Shown piece by piece: positions 1 to 8,201 of a stretch of 64,000 nt of DNA. The position numbers were made by a program, and so were the translations under genes. Numbering within the stretch: position 1 is the first letter of the stretch; each line of letters starts with the position of its first letter. Origin of the DNA: Rheinheimera nanhaiensis E407-8 (GTDB lineage Bacteria; Pseudomonadota; Gammaproteobacteria; Enterobacterales; Alteromonadaceae); contig NZ_BAFK01000003.1 of the NCBI RefSeq assembly GCF_000296695.1, forward strand, positions 186,001-250,000, in the 5' to 3' direction. The notes beneath the pieces are model-generated. The model was not told the DNA's origin, ran no database searches, and was given only the letters and a program-made list of their open reading frames with translations.

Positions 1-1050
1 ACGGTAGAAACGCGCTTTATCTTTAACAGCCACCGCAAAATTGAGCAGATAGTACCGGTACACCGGGTTGAGTCACATAAGATCATCGAAGAATGTATGA
101 TCATGGCCAACGTGGCGGCCGCGCGTTTTATTGAAAAGCACGAAGCCCATACCTTGTTTCGTGTACACGAACGGCCGGACGGCGACCGCTTTGATAACTT
201 CCGCCGCTTTTTAGCCGAGCTGGGTATTGAAGCAGATTTACCTTCTGAGCCAACGCCACTGGAGCTGACTGAGCTGTTAAACCGCATTGGTGAGCGGCCA
301 GACCGTGAGCTGATAGAAACCACTATGCTGCGCTCAATGAAGCAGGCGGTGTATCAGGGCGATAATCAGGGCCACTTTGGCCTGGCGCTGGAAGCCTATG
401 CTCACTTCACCTCACCCATTCGCCGCTACCCGGATCTGGTGTTGCACCGTGGCATTAAAGCCATACTGGCTAAGCAAGGGCAAAAAGTGACCGGTGCCCG
501 CGCCTACACTGAGGCTGAAATTGCCCCGCTGGGCGAGCAGTGCTCGATGACTGAGCGGCGCGCCGATGACGCCACCCGCGAAGTGGCCGACTGGCTAAAA
601 TGCGAGTATATGCAGGATCATTTGGGTTCAGAGTTTGAGGGCGTAGTGTCTACCGTCACCAGCTTTGGCTTATTTGTGCGTTTAACTGAGCTGTATATCG
701 AAGGCCTGGTGCATGTTACCTCGTTGCAAAACGATTACTACCACTTTGATACCGAGCGCCATGTGTTAACCGGTGAGCACAGCAAAGTCAGTTATCGCAT
801 GGGTGACTTATTGAAGGTGAAAGTGGCGGCGGTAAATTTAGAAGCGCGCAAAATTGATTTAGTGCTGGTAGGCGAGCCCAAACGCTTTGTTAACAAAGCC
901 GATATTAAAGCCTCTAAGCAAGCGGCTGCACAGAAGGGCGCCAAGCGCGGCTCGGCTAAGGGAGCCAAAGCGCCCGCTAAAGCAGAAGCTAAACCGAAAG
1001 GCGCACGCAATATTACCGCGCGCAAAAAGCCACGGCGTAAAGCTAAGTAA
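1..1050 (+). CDS. rnr: Ribonuclease R, C-terminal part (5' end outside window)
   Basis: The frame is open from base 1, so the gene begins upstream of the window; about 349 C-terminal residues are visible. RNase R is a processive 3'-5' exoribonuclease that degrades structured RNA and takes part in rRNA and tmRNA quality control. What is visible is the end of the RNB catalytic domain (HFTSPIRRYPDLVLHR is the family's conserved stretch), then an S1 RNA-binding domain (EFEGVVSTVTSFGLFVRL), then a Lys/Ala-rich basic tail of about 55 residues typical of gammaproteobacterial RNase R. rlmB follows after 50 bases on the same strand, which is the rnr-rlmB order seen in Escherichia coli. The family call is secure. 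Confidence 0.95.
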   Translation, partial: TVETRFIFNSHRKIEQIVPVHRVESHKIIEECMIMANVAAARFIEKHEAHTLFRVHERPDGDRFDNFRRFLAELGIEADLPSEPTPLELTELLNRIGERPDRELIETTMLRSMKQAVYQGDNQGHFGLALEAYAHFTSPIRRYPDLVLHRGIKAILAKQGQKVTGARAYTEAEIAPLGEQCSMTERRADDATREVADWLKCEYMQDHLGSEFEGVVSTVTSFGLFVRLTELYIEGLVHVTSLQNDYYHFDTERHVLTGEHSKVSYRMGDLLKVKVAAVNLEARKIDLVLVGEPKRFVNKADIKASKQAAAQKGAKRGSAKGAKAPAKAEAKPKGARNITARKKPRRKAK

Positions 1051-1100
1051 TAAGGTAAACTGCCGGCCAATTTTTCTGGCTGGCGAAACAAGGGCTAATA

Positions 1101-1832
1101 ATGAACGCAGATCTGGTATTTGGTATTCACGCGGTAGAAGCGTTTTTGCAGCGCGCGCCGCAAGATGTGCTGGAATTGTTCGTGATGAAAGATCGCGACG
1201 ATAAGCGCATGCAACCGATCATTCAATTAGCCCGGCAAAACGGCGTGTCGGTGCAGTTTTGTAACCGTAAAACGCTGGACGATATGGTCGGCGGCCAGCA
1301 TCAGGGTGTCGTCGCCAAAGCCCGTTTACAAAGCACAGGCAATGAAGCCGATTTAGCCGCTATCGTGGCGGCGAACGACAAGCCGTTTATTCTGATCCTC
1401 GATGGGGTTACCGACCCGCATAACTTAGGTGCTATTTTACGCAGTGCCGATGCTGCCGGTGTGCATGCGGTGGTAGCGCCGAAAGATCGCTCAGTTAAGC
1501 TTACCTCTGTAGTGCGTAAAGTAGCCTGTGGTGCGGCAGAGAGCGTACCTTTTATTACCGTGACCAACTTAGCCCGCACCTTGCGTGAATTGCAGGAAGC
1601 CGGTGTTTGGATAGTCGGTACCGCCGGTGAAACTGAAACCCTGGTGTACGCTGCTGATTTAAAAGGCCCGCTAGCGCTGGTATTGGGCGCAGAGGGTGAA
1701 GGCCTGCGCCGGCTAACGCGTGAAACCTGCGACGCTCTGGTAAAAATTCCGATGTTTGGCACCGTGTCCAGCCTTAACGTATCGGTAGCGGCCGGTATCT
1801 GCTTATTTGAAGCCGTGCGTCAGCGTAGTTAA
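1101..1832 (+). CDS. rlmB: 23S rRNA (guanosine-2251-2'-O)-methyltransferase RlmB
   Basis: A SpoU-family (SPOUT) methyltransferase that uses S-adenosylmethionine to methylate the 2'-O of G2251 in the 23S rRNA P-loop. At 243 residues it has the normal family length. An N-terminal substrate-binding domain (about 1-75) is followed by the knotted catalytic domain with the three SpoU motifs: [30 protein letters not shown] and [15 protein letters not shown]. It lies 50 bases after rnr and is probably cotranscribed with it. The ATG at 1101 is preceded by an AAGGG-like ribosome binding site. Confidence 0.95.
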   Translation: MNADLVFGIHAVEAFLQRAPQDVLELFVMKDRDDKRMQPIIQLARQNGVSVQFCNRKTLDDMVGGQHQGVVAKARLQSTGNEADLAAIVAANDKPFILILDGVTDPHNLGAILRSADAAGVHAVVAPKDRSVKLTSVVRKVACGAAESVPFITVTNLARTLRELQEAGVWIVGTAGETETLVYAADLKGPLALVLGAEGEGLRRLTRETCDALVKIPMFGTVSSLNVSVAAGICLFEAVRQRS

Positions 1833-1844
1833 GTAAATCTCTGC

Positions 1845-1873
1845 TTGTTATTTGCCCGCTGAGTCCGTAAAAT
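1845..1873 (+). promoter_or_regulatory. Candidate sigma-70 promoter of the rpsF operon
   Basis: TTGTTA at 1845-1850 and TAAAAT at 1868-1873 are separated by exactly 17 bases, close to consensus. The predicted start near 1880 gives a leader of about 85 nt before rpsF, which contains the probable S6:S18-binding structure. The assignment rests on hexamers and spacing only. Confidence 0.6.
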
Positions 1874-1905
1874 ACGCGACCTTCGGCCATACACTAACGT
1901 TCCTT

Positions 1906-1941
1906 GCCTCCATGAGAACCCCGGCCGAGTTCCCCCGAGGC
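1906..1941 (+). promoter_or_regulatory. Probable S6:S18-binding mRNA leader of rpsF
   Basis: An outer stem GCCTC (1906-1910) / GAGGC (1937-1941) encloses an inner stem GAAC (1916-1919) / GTTC (1929-1932), whose loop carries GGCCG; the stems are joined by an asymmetric internal loop. A two-stem element with a CCG-bearing loop just upstream of rpsF is the described S6:S18 autoregulatory motif of bacterial rpsF operons. The position, pairing and downstream rpsF and rpsR genes fit. The match is by recollection of the motif, not by a covariance search. Confidence 0.55.
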
Positions 1942-1963
1942 TTACTAACCGTAAGGAGCTACA

Positions 1964-2341
1964 ATGCGTCATTACGAAATCGTTTTTATGGTTCACCCTG
2001 ATCAGAGTGAGCAGGTACCAGGCATGATCGAGCGTTACACTGGCGCGATCAAAGAAGCGGGTGGTGCTATTCACCGTCTGGAAGACTGGGGCCGCCGTCA
2101 ACTGGCTTACCCAATCCAGAAGCTGCACAAAGCACACTATGTTCTGATGAACGTAGAAGCACCACAAACTGTGATTGATGAGCTGGAAACTAACTTCCGC
2201 TACAACGACGCGGTATTACGTAACCTGATTATGCGCACTGACGGTGCCATCGTTGAGCCATCACCAATGGCAAAGGTACGTGAAGAACGTCGTGAGCGTG
2301 CTCCTCGCGAAACTGAAGAGCAAGTATCAAACGAAGAGTAA
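1964..2341 (+). CDS. rpsF: 30S ribosomal protein bS6
   Basis: A protein of the small-subunit platform that binds 16S rRNA as a heterodimer with bS18. The 125-residue sequence begins [19 protein letters not shown] and contains the family's stretch [19 protein letters not shown]. The C-terminal tail is acidic and glutamate-rich, as in enteric S6, where it is the target of RimK glutamylation. AGGAG at about 1953 sets the start. It is the first gene of the rpsF-priB-rpsR-rplI operon. Confidence 0.97.
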   Translation: MRHYEIVFMVHPDQSEQVPGMIERYTGAIKEAGGAIHRLEDWGRRQLAYPIQKLHKAHYVLMNVEAPQTVIDELETNFRYNDAVLRNLIMRTDGAIVEPSPMAKVREERRERAPRETEEQVSNEE

Positions 2342-2351
2342 GTTGTTGTTA

Positions 2352-2657
2352 ATGGACAATTGCACCGTACTGGTAGGCACCATTTGCCGTACGCCAGAGC
2401 ATAGCGAAAGTCCGGCGGGTATACCGCACACGGTTCTGGCACTGGAACATCGCAGTAGCCAGATAGAAGCCGGCCTAAATCGCCAGGCTTATGTCAGGAT
2501 ACAGGTGGTACTCACCGGGACTGAACTGACACAACATACTAAAGCGTTAACGTTGGGCAATATGGTTAGGGTAAGCGGTTTTTTAAACCGGCACCAAAGC
2601 CGCAGTGGACAAGCCAAGCTGGTACTGCATGCACAACACATTGAACAAATAAGTTAG
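2352..2657 (+). CDS. priB: Primosomal replication protein N, PriB
   Basis: A dimeric OB-fold single-strand DNA binding protein that bridges PriA and DnaT when replication restarts at stalled forks. The 101 residues align along their whole length with E. coli Pri[39 protein letters not shown], and the C-terminal [10 protein letters not shown]. The frame is open further upstream, inside rpsF, but the ATG at 2352 matches the family N-terminus and sits 10 bases after the rpsF stop. The rpsF-priB-rpsR-rplI order is diagnostic for gamma- and betaproteobacteria. The gene being in the ribosomal operon couples its supply to growth. Confidence 0.93.
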   Translation: MDNCTVLVGTICRTPEHSESPAGIPHTVLALEHRSSQIEAGLNRQAYVRIQVVLTGTELTQHTKALTLGNMVRVSGFLNRHQSRSGQAKLVLHAQHIEQIS

Positions 2658-2668
2658 GAGACAGGCAA

Positions 2669-2896
2669 ATGTCACGTTTTTTCCGTCGCCGTAAATTCTG
2701 CCGTTTTTCTGCAGAAGGCACTGTAGAGATTGATTACAAAGATACCGCTGTTCTGAAAAACTACGTTACAGAAAGCGGCAAAATCGTACCTAGCCGTATT
2801 ACTGGTACCAGCGCTAAGTATCAGCGTCAATTAGCCCGTGCTATCAAGCGCGCACGCTACCTGGCTCTGTTACCGTACAGCGACTCACACAGCTAA
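2669..2896 (+). CDS. rpsR: 30S ribosomal protein bS18
   Basis: Small-subunit platform protein, the partner of bS6. The 75 residues are of family length and highly basic; they include [12 protein letters not shown], the central IDYKD and the C-terminal [23 protein letters not shown] strong AGGAG precedes the start by 9 bases. With S6 it probably binds the operon leader at 1906-1941 and feeds back on expression. Confidence 0.97.
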   Translation: MSRFFRRRKFCRFSAEGTVEIDYKDTAVLKNYVTESGKIVPSRITGTSAKYQRQLARAIKRARYLALLPYSDSHS

Positions 2897-2915
2897 TACA
2901 GAAGGGGTATAAGTA

Positions 2916-3368
2916 ATGCAAATTATTCTGTTAGACAAAGTCGCTAACCTGGGTGGTTTAGGTGACAATGTAACTGTTAAGTCTGGTTATGCTCGTAACT
3001 TCTTATTCCCACAGGGTAAAGCAGTTCCGGCTACTAAGGCTAACATCGAGAAGTTCGAAGCCCGTCGTGCTGAATTAGAAGCTAAATTAGCTGCTGACTT
3101 AGCCGCGGCTAACGACCGTGCTGCCAAACTTGCTGCGCTGGGTGAAGTGACTATCGCTTCTAAAGCCGGTGACGAAGGCAAACTGTTCGGTTCAGTGGGT
3201 ACCCGTGATATCGCGGACGCCGTCACTGAAGCTGGCGTAAAAGTATCTAAAGCAGAAGTTAAACTGCCAAACGGTACTTTACGTGAAACTGGCGAGTTCG
3301 ACATCGATCTGCAGTTACACGCTGAAGTTATCGCAACGATTAAAGTTGTGGTAATCGCAGAAGCTTAA
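2916..3368 (+). CDS. rplI: 50S ribosomal protein bL9
   Basis: Large-subunit protein that binds 23S rRNA near the L1 stalk and helps hold the reading frame. The 150-residue protein has the usual architecture: an N-terminal RNA-binding domain ([17 protein letters not shown], then [13 protein letters not shown]), a long connecting helix rich in Ala/Glu/Lys (about 40-80), and a C-terminal domain with [15 protein letters not shown]. It is the last gene of the operon and is followed by a stem-loop terminator. Confidence 0.97.
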   Translation: MQIILLDKVANLGGLGDNVTVKSGYARNFLFPQGKAVPATKANIEKFEARRAELEAKLAADLAAANDRAAKLAALGEVTIASKAGDEGKLFGSVGTRDIADAVTEAGVKVSKAEVKLPNGTLRETGEFDIDLQLHAEVIATIKVVVIAEA

Positions 3369-3375
3369 TTGCTGA

Positions 3376-3403
3376 AAAGCGCACTGCAACTGCAGTGCGC
3401 TTT
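3376..3403 (+). terminator. Stem-loop terminator after rplI
   Basis: Perfect 13-bp arms AAAGCGCACTGCA (3376-3388) and its complement (3391-3403). In RNA the tip would open to a loop of four or more bases. The run of U after the stem is short, so termination may be incomplete. Confidence 0.7.
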
Positions 3404-3522
3404 GCCTTATCCGCTCCACGCTACACAGTATCTTCCCCCGATAAAAAATTCTCTGACTTTGCTTTGTGATCTGCCGATGGCAGGTTAGCATTAGGCTGTT
3501 TTTGCCAACAGATACAGGTGCT

Positions 3523-4905
3523 ATGAGTAGTAACAAAGATAAGCAGGTTGCCGCTGTGAAAATGCCGCCGCATTCTATTGAAGCCGAGCAATCGGTGTTG
3601 GGCGGCCTGATGCTGGACAATGAAGCTTGGGACAGAGTGGCCGAAAAAGTGGTAGAGCAGGACTTTTACCTGCGGGCACACCGGTTTATTTTTGCTGCCA
3701 TGTCGCGTCTGGCTGAAGCCAGCCAGCCTATCGACATTATTACCGTATCGGAAAATTTAGAAGCCAACCAGCAGCTGGACGATGTCGGCGGCTTTGCCTA
3801 TTTAGGGGAAATTGCCAAGAACACCCCCAGCGCCGCTAACATTCTGGCCTATGCCGATATCGTACGTGAGCGCGCCGTGGTGCGCGATATGATCTCAGTC
3901 GCGCACGATATTGCCGATGCCGGTTACGACCCGCAGGGGCGCACGTCGGCTGAACTGCTCGATTTTGCTGAAACCAAGGTATTTAAAATTGCCGAGCAGC
4001 GTGCCAATGCCAATGAAGGCCCGGAGCCGATTAACAGCATTTTGGCGAAAACCATCGAAAAGATCGACGAGCTGTTCCGCTCACCACACGATGGCGTCAC
4101 CGGTGTTTCGACCGGCTATATCGATTTAGACAAAATGACCAACGGCCTGCAGCCGTCCGACTTAATTATCGTGGCGGCCCGGCCGTCGATGGGTAAAACC
4201 ACTTTCGCGATGAACCTGTGCGAACATGCGGCCATCACCAGTGATAAGCCGGTGCTGATTTTCAGCTTAGAGATGCCCTCCGAGCAAATTATGATGCGTA
4301 TGCTGGCATCACTCGGCCGTATTGATCAAACCAAGGTGCGTACCGGCCAGTTAGAAGATGAAGACTGGGCACGCTTGTCCTCGGCCATTGAGCTTTTAAA
4401 CACCAAAGGCAAAATGTACATTGACGATGGCTCGGGCTTAACGCCGACCGAAGTGCGCTCACGGGCACGGCGGGTGGCGCGTGAACATGGCGGTTTAAGC
4501 ATGATCATGGTCGACTACTTACAGCTGATGACCGTGCCGGGCATGAGTGAGAACCGCACGCTGGAAATTGCTGAAATTTCCCGCTCGCTAAAAGCGCTGG
4601 CCAAAGAGCTGAAAGTTCCGGTGGTGGCGCTGTCGCAGCTTAACCGCTCACTGGAGCAACGCGCTGATAAGCGGCCGGTAAACTCGGATTTACGTGAGTC
4701 CGGCTCTATCGAGCAGGATGCCGACCTTATTATGTTTATCTACCGTGATGAAGTGTATAACGACGACAGCCCGGATAAAGGCACCGCCGAGGTGATTATC
4801 GGTAAACAGCGTAACGGCCCGATAGGCCGTATTCGCCTGACGTTCCACGGCCGTTATTCACGCTTTGACAATTATGCCGGCAGTGCCCGTTTCGAGGATG
4901 ATTAA
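3523..4905 (+). CDS. dnaB: Replicative DNA helicase DnaB
   Basis: Hexameric 5'-3' helicase that drives the replication fork. The 460 residues compare with 471 in E. coli. The N-terminal primase-interacting domain (about 15-120, from PPHSIEAEQSVLGGLMLDN) is followed by the RecA-like DnaB_C domain with Walker A ARPSMGKTTFAM, Walker B MIMVDYLQLM, and the C-terminal arginine-finger region (KQRNGPIGRIRL). The frame extends upstream, but ATG 3523 (MSSNKDKQ) gives the family N-terminus. The stop overlaps the alr start (TAATG), so dnaB and alr are translationally coupled. Confidence 0.95.
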   Translation: MSSNKDKQVAAVKMPPHSIEAEQSVLGGLMLDNEAWDRVAEKVVEQDFYLRAHRFIFAAMSRLAEASQPIDIITVSENLEANQQLDDVGGFAYLGEIAKNTPSAANILAYADIVRERAVVRDMISVAHDIADAGYDPQGRTSAELLDFAETKVFKIAEQRANANEGPEPINSILAKTIEKIDELFRSPHDGVTGVSTGYIDLDKMTNGLQPSDLIIVAARPSMGKTTFAMNLCEHAAITSDKPVLIFSLEMPSEQIMMRMLASLGRIDQTKVRTGQLEDEDWARLSSAIELLNTKGKMYIDDGSGLTPTEVRSRARRVAREHGGLSMIMVDYLQLMTVPGMSENRTLEIAEISRSLKALAKELKVPVVALSQLNRSLEQRADKRPVNSDLRESGSIEQDADLIMFIYRDEVYNDDSPDKGTAEVIIGKQRNGPIGRIRLTFHGRYSRFDNYAGSARFEDD

Positions 4906-5993
4906 TGCAAAGCCGCAGGCCACAGGCCAATATTGATTTAGCGGCGCTGGCGCATAACTACAGCCGGGTAAAGCAGCTGGCACCGCACAGCAAAGTGCTG
5001 GCGGTACTAAAAGCCAATGCTTATGGCCATGGTATGCTGGCGGTGGCCCAGGCGTTAAAGCAGGCCGATGCGCTGGGCGTTGCGCGGCTTGATGAGGCCT
5101 TAGCGCTGCGCGCCGGTGGTATTGCCCGGCCCATCGTATTGCTGGAAGGTTTTTTTCACCCGGATGAACTGCCGCAAATTGTTGCCTCTAATTTGCAGCT
5201 GGTTATTCATCACCGCGAGCAGGCCGAAGCGCTGCTGGCGGCACAGTTAGATGCACCGGTGCGGGTCTGGCTTAAGATTGACACCGGCATGCACCGGCTT
5301 GGCATTTACCCGCACGAAGTGGCAGCGCTATACCAGCAGTTAAACCAAAGTGCGAATGTGCAGGGGCCGCTTCGGCTGATGAGCCATTTTGCCAGCTCAG
5401 ACGAGCTGGATAACGCCAGCACAGCAAATCAGCTAGCGCTATTTCGACAGCTTACCCAGGGTTTAGCCGGCGAGCATTCGCTGGCCAATTCGGCAGCGGT
5501 ACTAAACTGGCCGCTTAGTCATGGCGACTGGGTAAGGCCGGGACTCATGCTATACGGTGTGTCGCCAATGGCTGATAGTGCCGGGGCCGACCTGGGTTTA
5601 CAGCCGGTGATGACGCTTAGCAGCAGCGTTATTGCCGTGCGCGAGGTAAAAGCTGGCGAGGCAGTAGGCTATGGCGGTAGCTGGATAGCGGCCCACAACA
5701 CCCGTTTGGCAGTAGTCGCTATGGGTTATGGTGATGGCTATCCGCGGGCGGCGGGTAACAACGCCGAGGTATTGATAAAGGGTAAGCTGCAGCCGATTGT
5801 TGGCCGGGTATCGATGGATATGATTACCGTGGATATTGGCACTGAGCCGGTAGCGGTGGGGGATAAGGTGATCCTGTGGGGGGCCGAGTTACCGGTGGAA
5901 CAGCTGGCAGCCTGCGTAGAAACTATCCCTTATGAGCTGCTATGTAATATCACCAGCCGGGTACAGTTCACTTATAACAATGTCGCTGAATAA
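4905..5993 (+). CDS. alr: Alanine racemase
   Basis: PLP-dependent enzyme that interconverts L- and D-alanine for peptidoglycan synthesis. The 362 residues have the family's normal length. The PLP lysine lies in VLAVLKANAYGHG near the N-terminus, in the TIM barrel; the catalytic tyrosine is in AVGYGGSW at the start of the beta domain, which also holds RVSMDMITVDIG. It overlaps dnaB by one base and is probably the last gene of that unit. The downstream hairpin at 5997-6015 has its U-run on the opposite strand. Confidence 0.95.
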   Translation: MQSRRPQANIDLAALAHNYSRVKQLAPHSKVLAVLKANAYGHGMLAVAQALKQADALGVARLDEALALRAGGIARPIVLLEGFFHPDELPQIVASNLQLVIHHREQAEALLAAQLDAPVRVWLKIDTGMHRLGIYPHEVAALYQQLNQSANVQGPLRLMSHFASSDELDNASTANQLALFRQLTQGLAGEHSLANSAAVLNWPLSHGDWVRPGLMLYGVSPMADSAGADLGLQPVMTLSSSVIAVREVKAGEAVGYGGSWIAAHNTRLAVVAMGYGDGYPRAAGNNAEVLIKGKLQPIVGRVSMDMITVDIGTEPVAVGDKVILWGAELPVEQLAACVETIPYELLCNITSRVQFTYNNVAE

Positions 5994-6015
5994 AAAAGCC
6001 GGCTCAGCGCCGGCT
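5992..6015 (-). terminator. Rho-independent terminator of the CheX-type gene
   Basis: Stem AGCCGGC (5997-6003) / GCCGGCT (6009-6015) with a 5-base loop. Read on the minus strand it is followed by six T, so it is a canonical terminator for the gene ending at 6034. For alr, converging from the left, it is only a hairpin. Confidence 0.8.
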
Positions 6016-6033
6016 CTATGCTTAAAACGCTGT

Positions 6034-6498
6034 TTATTTATCAAAACTGACTTCAATATGCACCTTGCCAAAGTCAGAATCGAACGGCATTAAAATTTTC
6101 GCCCCTTCCGATTTATGCGAAATGGTATGGTTTTTACCGGACACCACAACAGGCGTGGCCATGGTAAAGTCGTAACCTTTTTCACCCAGTACGCGCTTAG
6201 CACCGCCGGTAACCATATTGGTTATTTCACCCACCATATCGGTAACATCGGGCGTAATGCCTTTGGGCCGCTCGCCCAGCATGCGAAACATAATTTCTAC
6301 CGCTAACGACTCTTCAAAGGTAATAGAAAACGAGCCCTTGGTTTGCGGGCTGACCATCCCGATAAGGCCTGACACATCGCCGCGGGCCACTTCGTCTTTT
6401 TTAATTCTGGGCTGGCCGGGGACAATAGTGGTATTGGCCATAGTGCTAAGCACATTTACTAATGAAGATAAAAACGGGTTTATAAATTCAACATTCAT
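6034..6498 (-). CDS. CheX-type chemotaxis phosphatase / CheC-like protein
   Basis: A 154-residue CheC/CheX/FliY-fold protein. Members remove phosphate from CheY-P, using a Glu and an Asn on one helix; here that motif is visible as EITN in MVGEITNMVTGGAK. The sequence continues with the fold's second half (VVVSGKNHTISHKSEGAKILMPF). ATG 6498 (MNVEF) with an AGGCG upstream is preferred to a TTG five codons earlier. No other chemotaxis gene is near, so this is an orphan; gammaproteobacteria with lateral or multiple chemotaxis systems often carry such a free CheX. The partner response regulator cannot be told from here. Confidence 0.82.
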   Translation of the reverse strand: MNVEFINPFLSSLVNVLSTMANTTIVPGQPRIKKDEVARGDVSGLIGMVSPQTKGSFSITFEESLAVEIMFRMLGERPKGITPDVTDMVGEITNMVTGGAKRVLGEKGYDFTMATPVVVSGKNHTISHKSEGAKILMPFDSDFGKVHIEVSFDK

Positions 6499-6599
6499 GT
6501 CAACGCCTGTCAAAAGTCGGGGATCGGGCTACAACTTGTTTAAGATTAGAAACCTTTTACTAAATGTACAAGCTAGCGCCTTGATTCAGGAGAAATTTA

Positions 6600-7037
6600 T
6601 TAGCTACTCCGACAACGTTTACAGCTGCCGTGCGCCTCTATGGTTTGCTGTTTAATGTCAAAGCCTTGTGCCACAGCCTGACGGTTGAACTCATCCTGTA
6701 ACAGATGAGAGTGCAGTTCAGTTACGTTACCGCACTGATCGCAGATCAGTAATTGTGCCGGGTGGTGCTGGCCGAAATGGTGGCACAGCAAAAAGGCGTT
6801 GCTGGACTCTATTTTATGAATAAAGCCTTGCTCGGTAAGAAATTCCAGTGCCCGGTAAATAGTCGCCGGTTTGGCACCCGGCTCGGTTTGTTTCAGTTGT
6901 TCTAATAGCTCGTACGCGCCAATGCCGCCGTCTAAATCAGCCAGCAGCCGAAACACTTTTTCCCGTATCGCAGTGAAACGGGCGCCATTTTTTTCGCATA
7001 TGGCGCGGGCGCGGTTAACCAGAATTTCTGTCGACAT
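6600..7037 (-). CDS. zur: Zinc uptake regulator Zur (Fur family)
   Basis: A 145-residue Fur-family repressor that represses zinc-uptake genes when zinc-bound. The N-terminal winged helix (FTAIREKVFRLLADLDG, KPATIYRALEFLTEQGFIHK) is followed by a dimerisation domain. The structural zinc site is formed by CDQCG and the C-terminal CKRC; the regulatory site includes HHFGQHHP. The N-terminal length and the HHFGQHHPAQLLICDQCG stretch favour Zur over Fur or PerR. AGGAG stands 6 bases before the ATG. A near-consensus Zur box lies at 58184, ahead of a zinc-linked gene, giving a likely target in the same window. Confidence 0.9.
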   Translation of the reverse strand: MSTEILVNRARAICEKNGARFTAIREKVFRLLADLDGGIGAYELLEQLKQTEPGAKPATIYRALEFLTEQGFIHKIESSNAFLLCHHFGQHHPAQLLICDQCGNVTELHSHLLQDEFNRQAVAQGFDIKQQTIEAHGSCKRCRSS

Positions 7038-7120
7038 TGTCAGCTCCTGTCTGCAGTTGCCGGCAGTGTATCATATCAGCGGCGAACTGCTACAGATCAG
7101 GGCGGCGACTGTGCCCGCTA

Positions 7121-7333
7121 TTACAAGCGGTTAATCTGATCTTTAAGCTGATAGGACTTATCGGTGACGATGCTCTCCAGGGTGGCGACCCGTTGTTTCA
7201 TCTTGTCCAGCTCTGCTTTTAAATCGGCGACGTCCTGGCTGTTGGCTTTGCCTTTGCTTTTGTTGTAAGAATCGTAAGCCGAGTAAGCTAAACCACCAAT
7301 AATGGCAATGGCGGCAATTTCAAAAGGTCCCAT
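7121..7333 (-). CDS. Small PspB-like membrane protein
   Basis: About 70 residues: one N-terminal transmembrane helix (PFEIAAIAIIGGLAYSAY) followed by a charged coiled coil (DVADLKAELDKMKQRVATLESIVTD). This layout, and the RVATLESIVTD stretch, resemble PspB of the phage-shock response (RIQALESILD in enteric PspB). I do not see pspA or pspC nearby, so the link is structural only. GGAG stands one base before an ATG at 7342 but 10 bases before the ATG at 7333, so the latter is preferred. Confidence 0.6.
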   Translation of the reverse strand: MGPFEIAAIAIIGGLAYSAYDSYNKSKGKANSQDVADLKAELDKMKQRVATLESIVTDKSYQLKDQINRL

Positions 7334-7525
7334 CTTGTACATTCTCCTGTTCGTTAAACGCTACAGCACAAAGCAAAGCCGGTGCCATTTTTAATATTGT
7401 TTATTATCAGTATATTGCACTTTAACTTTTAGGCTGGGTTAGCCAAATGCTAAAAAGTTTAGCTAATTTCACCAGAATATAGTGATAAACTTTGCCATCA
7501 ATCTAGCAATTAATTGTAAGCCATT

Positions 7526-8011
7526 ATGACAGATGAAGACTGGATGCGTCATGCCATCATGCTGGCCGCCAAAGCCGAGCAACAAGGCGAAGTGCCGGTA
7601 GGCGCGGTGTTGGTAAAACACAATGAGCTGCTGGCAGAGGGCTGGAACCAGATGATTAGCTTAAATGACCCGTCAGCCCATGCGGAAATGCAGGCCATAC
7701 GGGCCGCTGCCGCGCGGCTGGGGAATTACCGGCTGCCTGAGTGCACCCTATACGTTACGCTGGAGCCCTGTACTATGTGCGCCGGCGCTATGGTGCACAG
7801 CCGTATCGACAGGTTGGTGTTTGGTACTACCGATGCTAAAACCGGCGCGGCCGGCTCGGTGCTAAACCTGGTACAGCATGCCCGGTTTAATCATCAGCTT
7901 GAGGTGGTGTCGGGCGTGTTGGCCCAAGAGTGCGCGGCACAGTTGTCCGGTTTTTTTCAGCGTCGGCGCGCCGAGCATAAAGCGCTTAAGCAAGCTCGGC
8001 AGGCTGGTTGA
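7526..8011 (+). CDS. tadA: tRNA-specific adenosine deaminase TadA
   Basis: Zinc-dependent deaminase that converts A34 to inosine in the anticodon wobble position of tRNA-Arg(ACG). The 161-residue protein has the cytidine deaminase-fold zinc site: SAHAEMQAI (zinc His and catalytic Glu) and EPCTMCAGAM (the two zinc Cys). MTDEDWMRHAIMLA is the family's N-terminus. The preceding 180 bases are AT-rich and would hold promoters for this gene and for the divergent small membrane protein. Its 3' end overlaps a small gene on the opposite strand by 26 bases. Confidence 0.95.
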   Translation: MTDEDWMRHAIMLAAKAEQQGEVPVGAVLVKHNELLAEGWNQMISLNDPSAHAEMQAIRAAAARLGNYRLPECTLYVTLEPCTMCAGAMVHSRIDRLVFGTTDAKTGAAGSVLNLVQHARFNHQLEVVSGVLAQECAAQLSGFFQRRRAEHKALKQARQAG

Positions 8012-8147
8012 AAAAGCCGGTGTAATGGCGGCGGCGCTGATGCAGCTTGGCCACGGCGATATTGCGTTTAATGCGCCGGCGGCCGGAAGCGACATCTACC
8101 AGCCGGCGACGTTTGGCTCTTACCTGAGGTTTTTTCCGTTTTAACAT
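7986..8147 (-). CDS. Putative 53-residue Arg/Lys-rich small protein
   Basis: ATG at 8147 opens a 53-codon frame ending TAA at 7986. It begins MLKRKKPQVRAKRRRLVDV and goes on with SGRRRIKRNIAVAKLHQRRRHY; roughly a third of residues are Arg, Lys or His. AGGTG stands six bases before the start. Except for the 26 bases shared with the tadA 3' end, the frame fills what would otherwise be a gap between tadA and mltF. It lies 54 bases downstream of mltF on the same strand. I do not recognise the family. The composition suggests nucleic-acid or ribosome contact, which is inference. It could be a chance frame. Confidence 0.42.
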   Translation of the reverse strand: MLKRKKPQVRAKRRRLVDVASGRRRIKRNIAVAKLHQRRRHYTGFFNQPAELA

Positions 8148-8201
8148 AGCACACCTGTTTTGTTGTTCTGTTGGTTATCATGGGTGCTTACCAGGCGGCT
8201 T

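Noticed and set aside
2244..2351. Longer priB starting inside rpsF
   Set aside because: The extra 36 residues are rpsF read in another frame; the ATG at 2352 gives the family N-terminus.
6499..6513. TTG start five codons upstream for the CheX-type gene
   Set aside because: ATG 6498 has a better-placed AGGCG and matches the family start.
7038..7120. Zur autoregulatory box ahead of zur (GTGTATCATATCAG region)
   Set aside because: It matches the Zur core at too few positions to separate it from chance, unlike the 58184 site.
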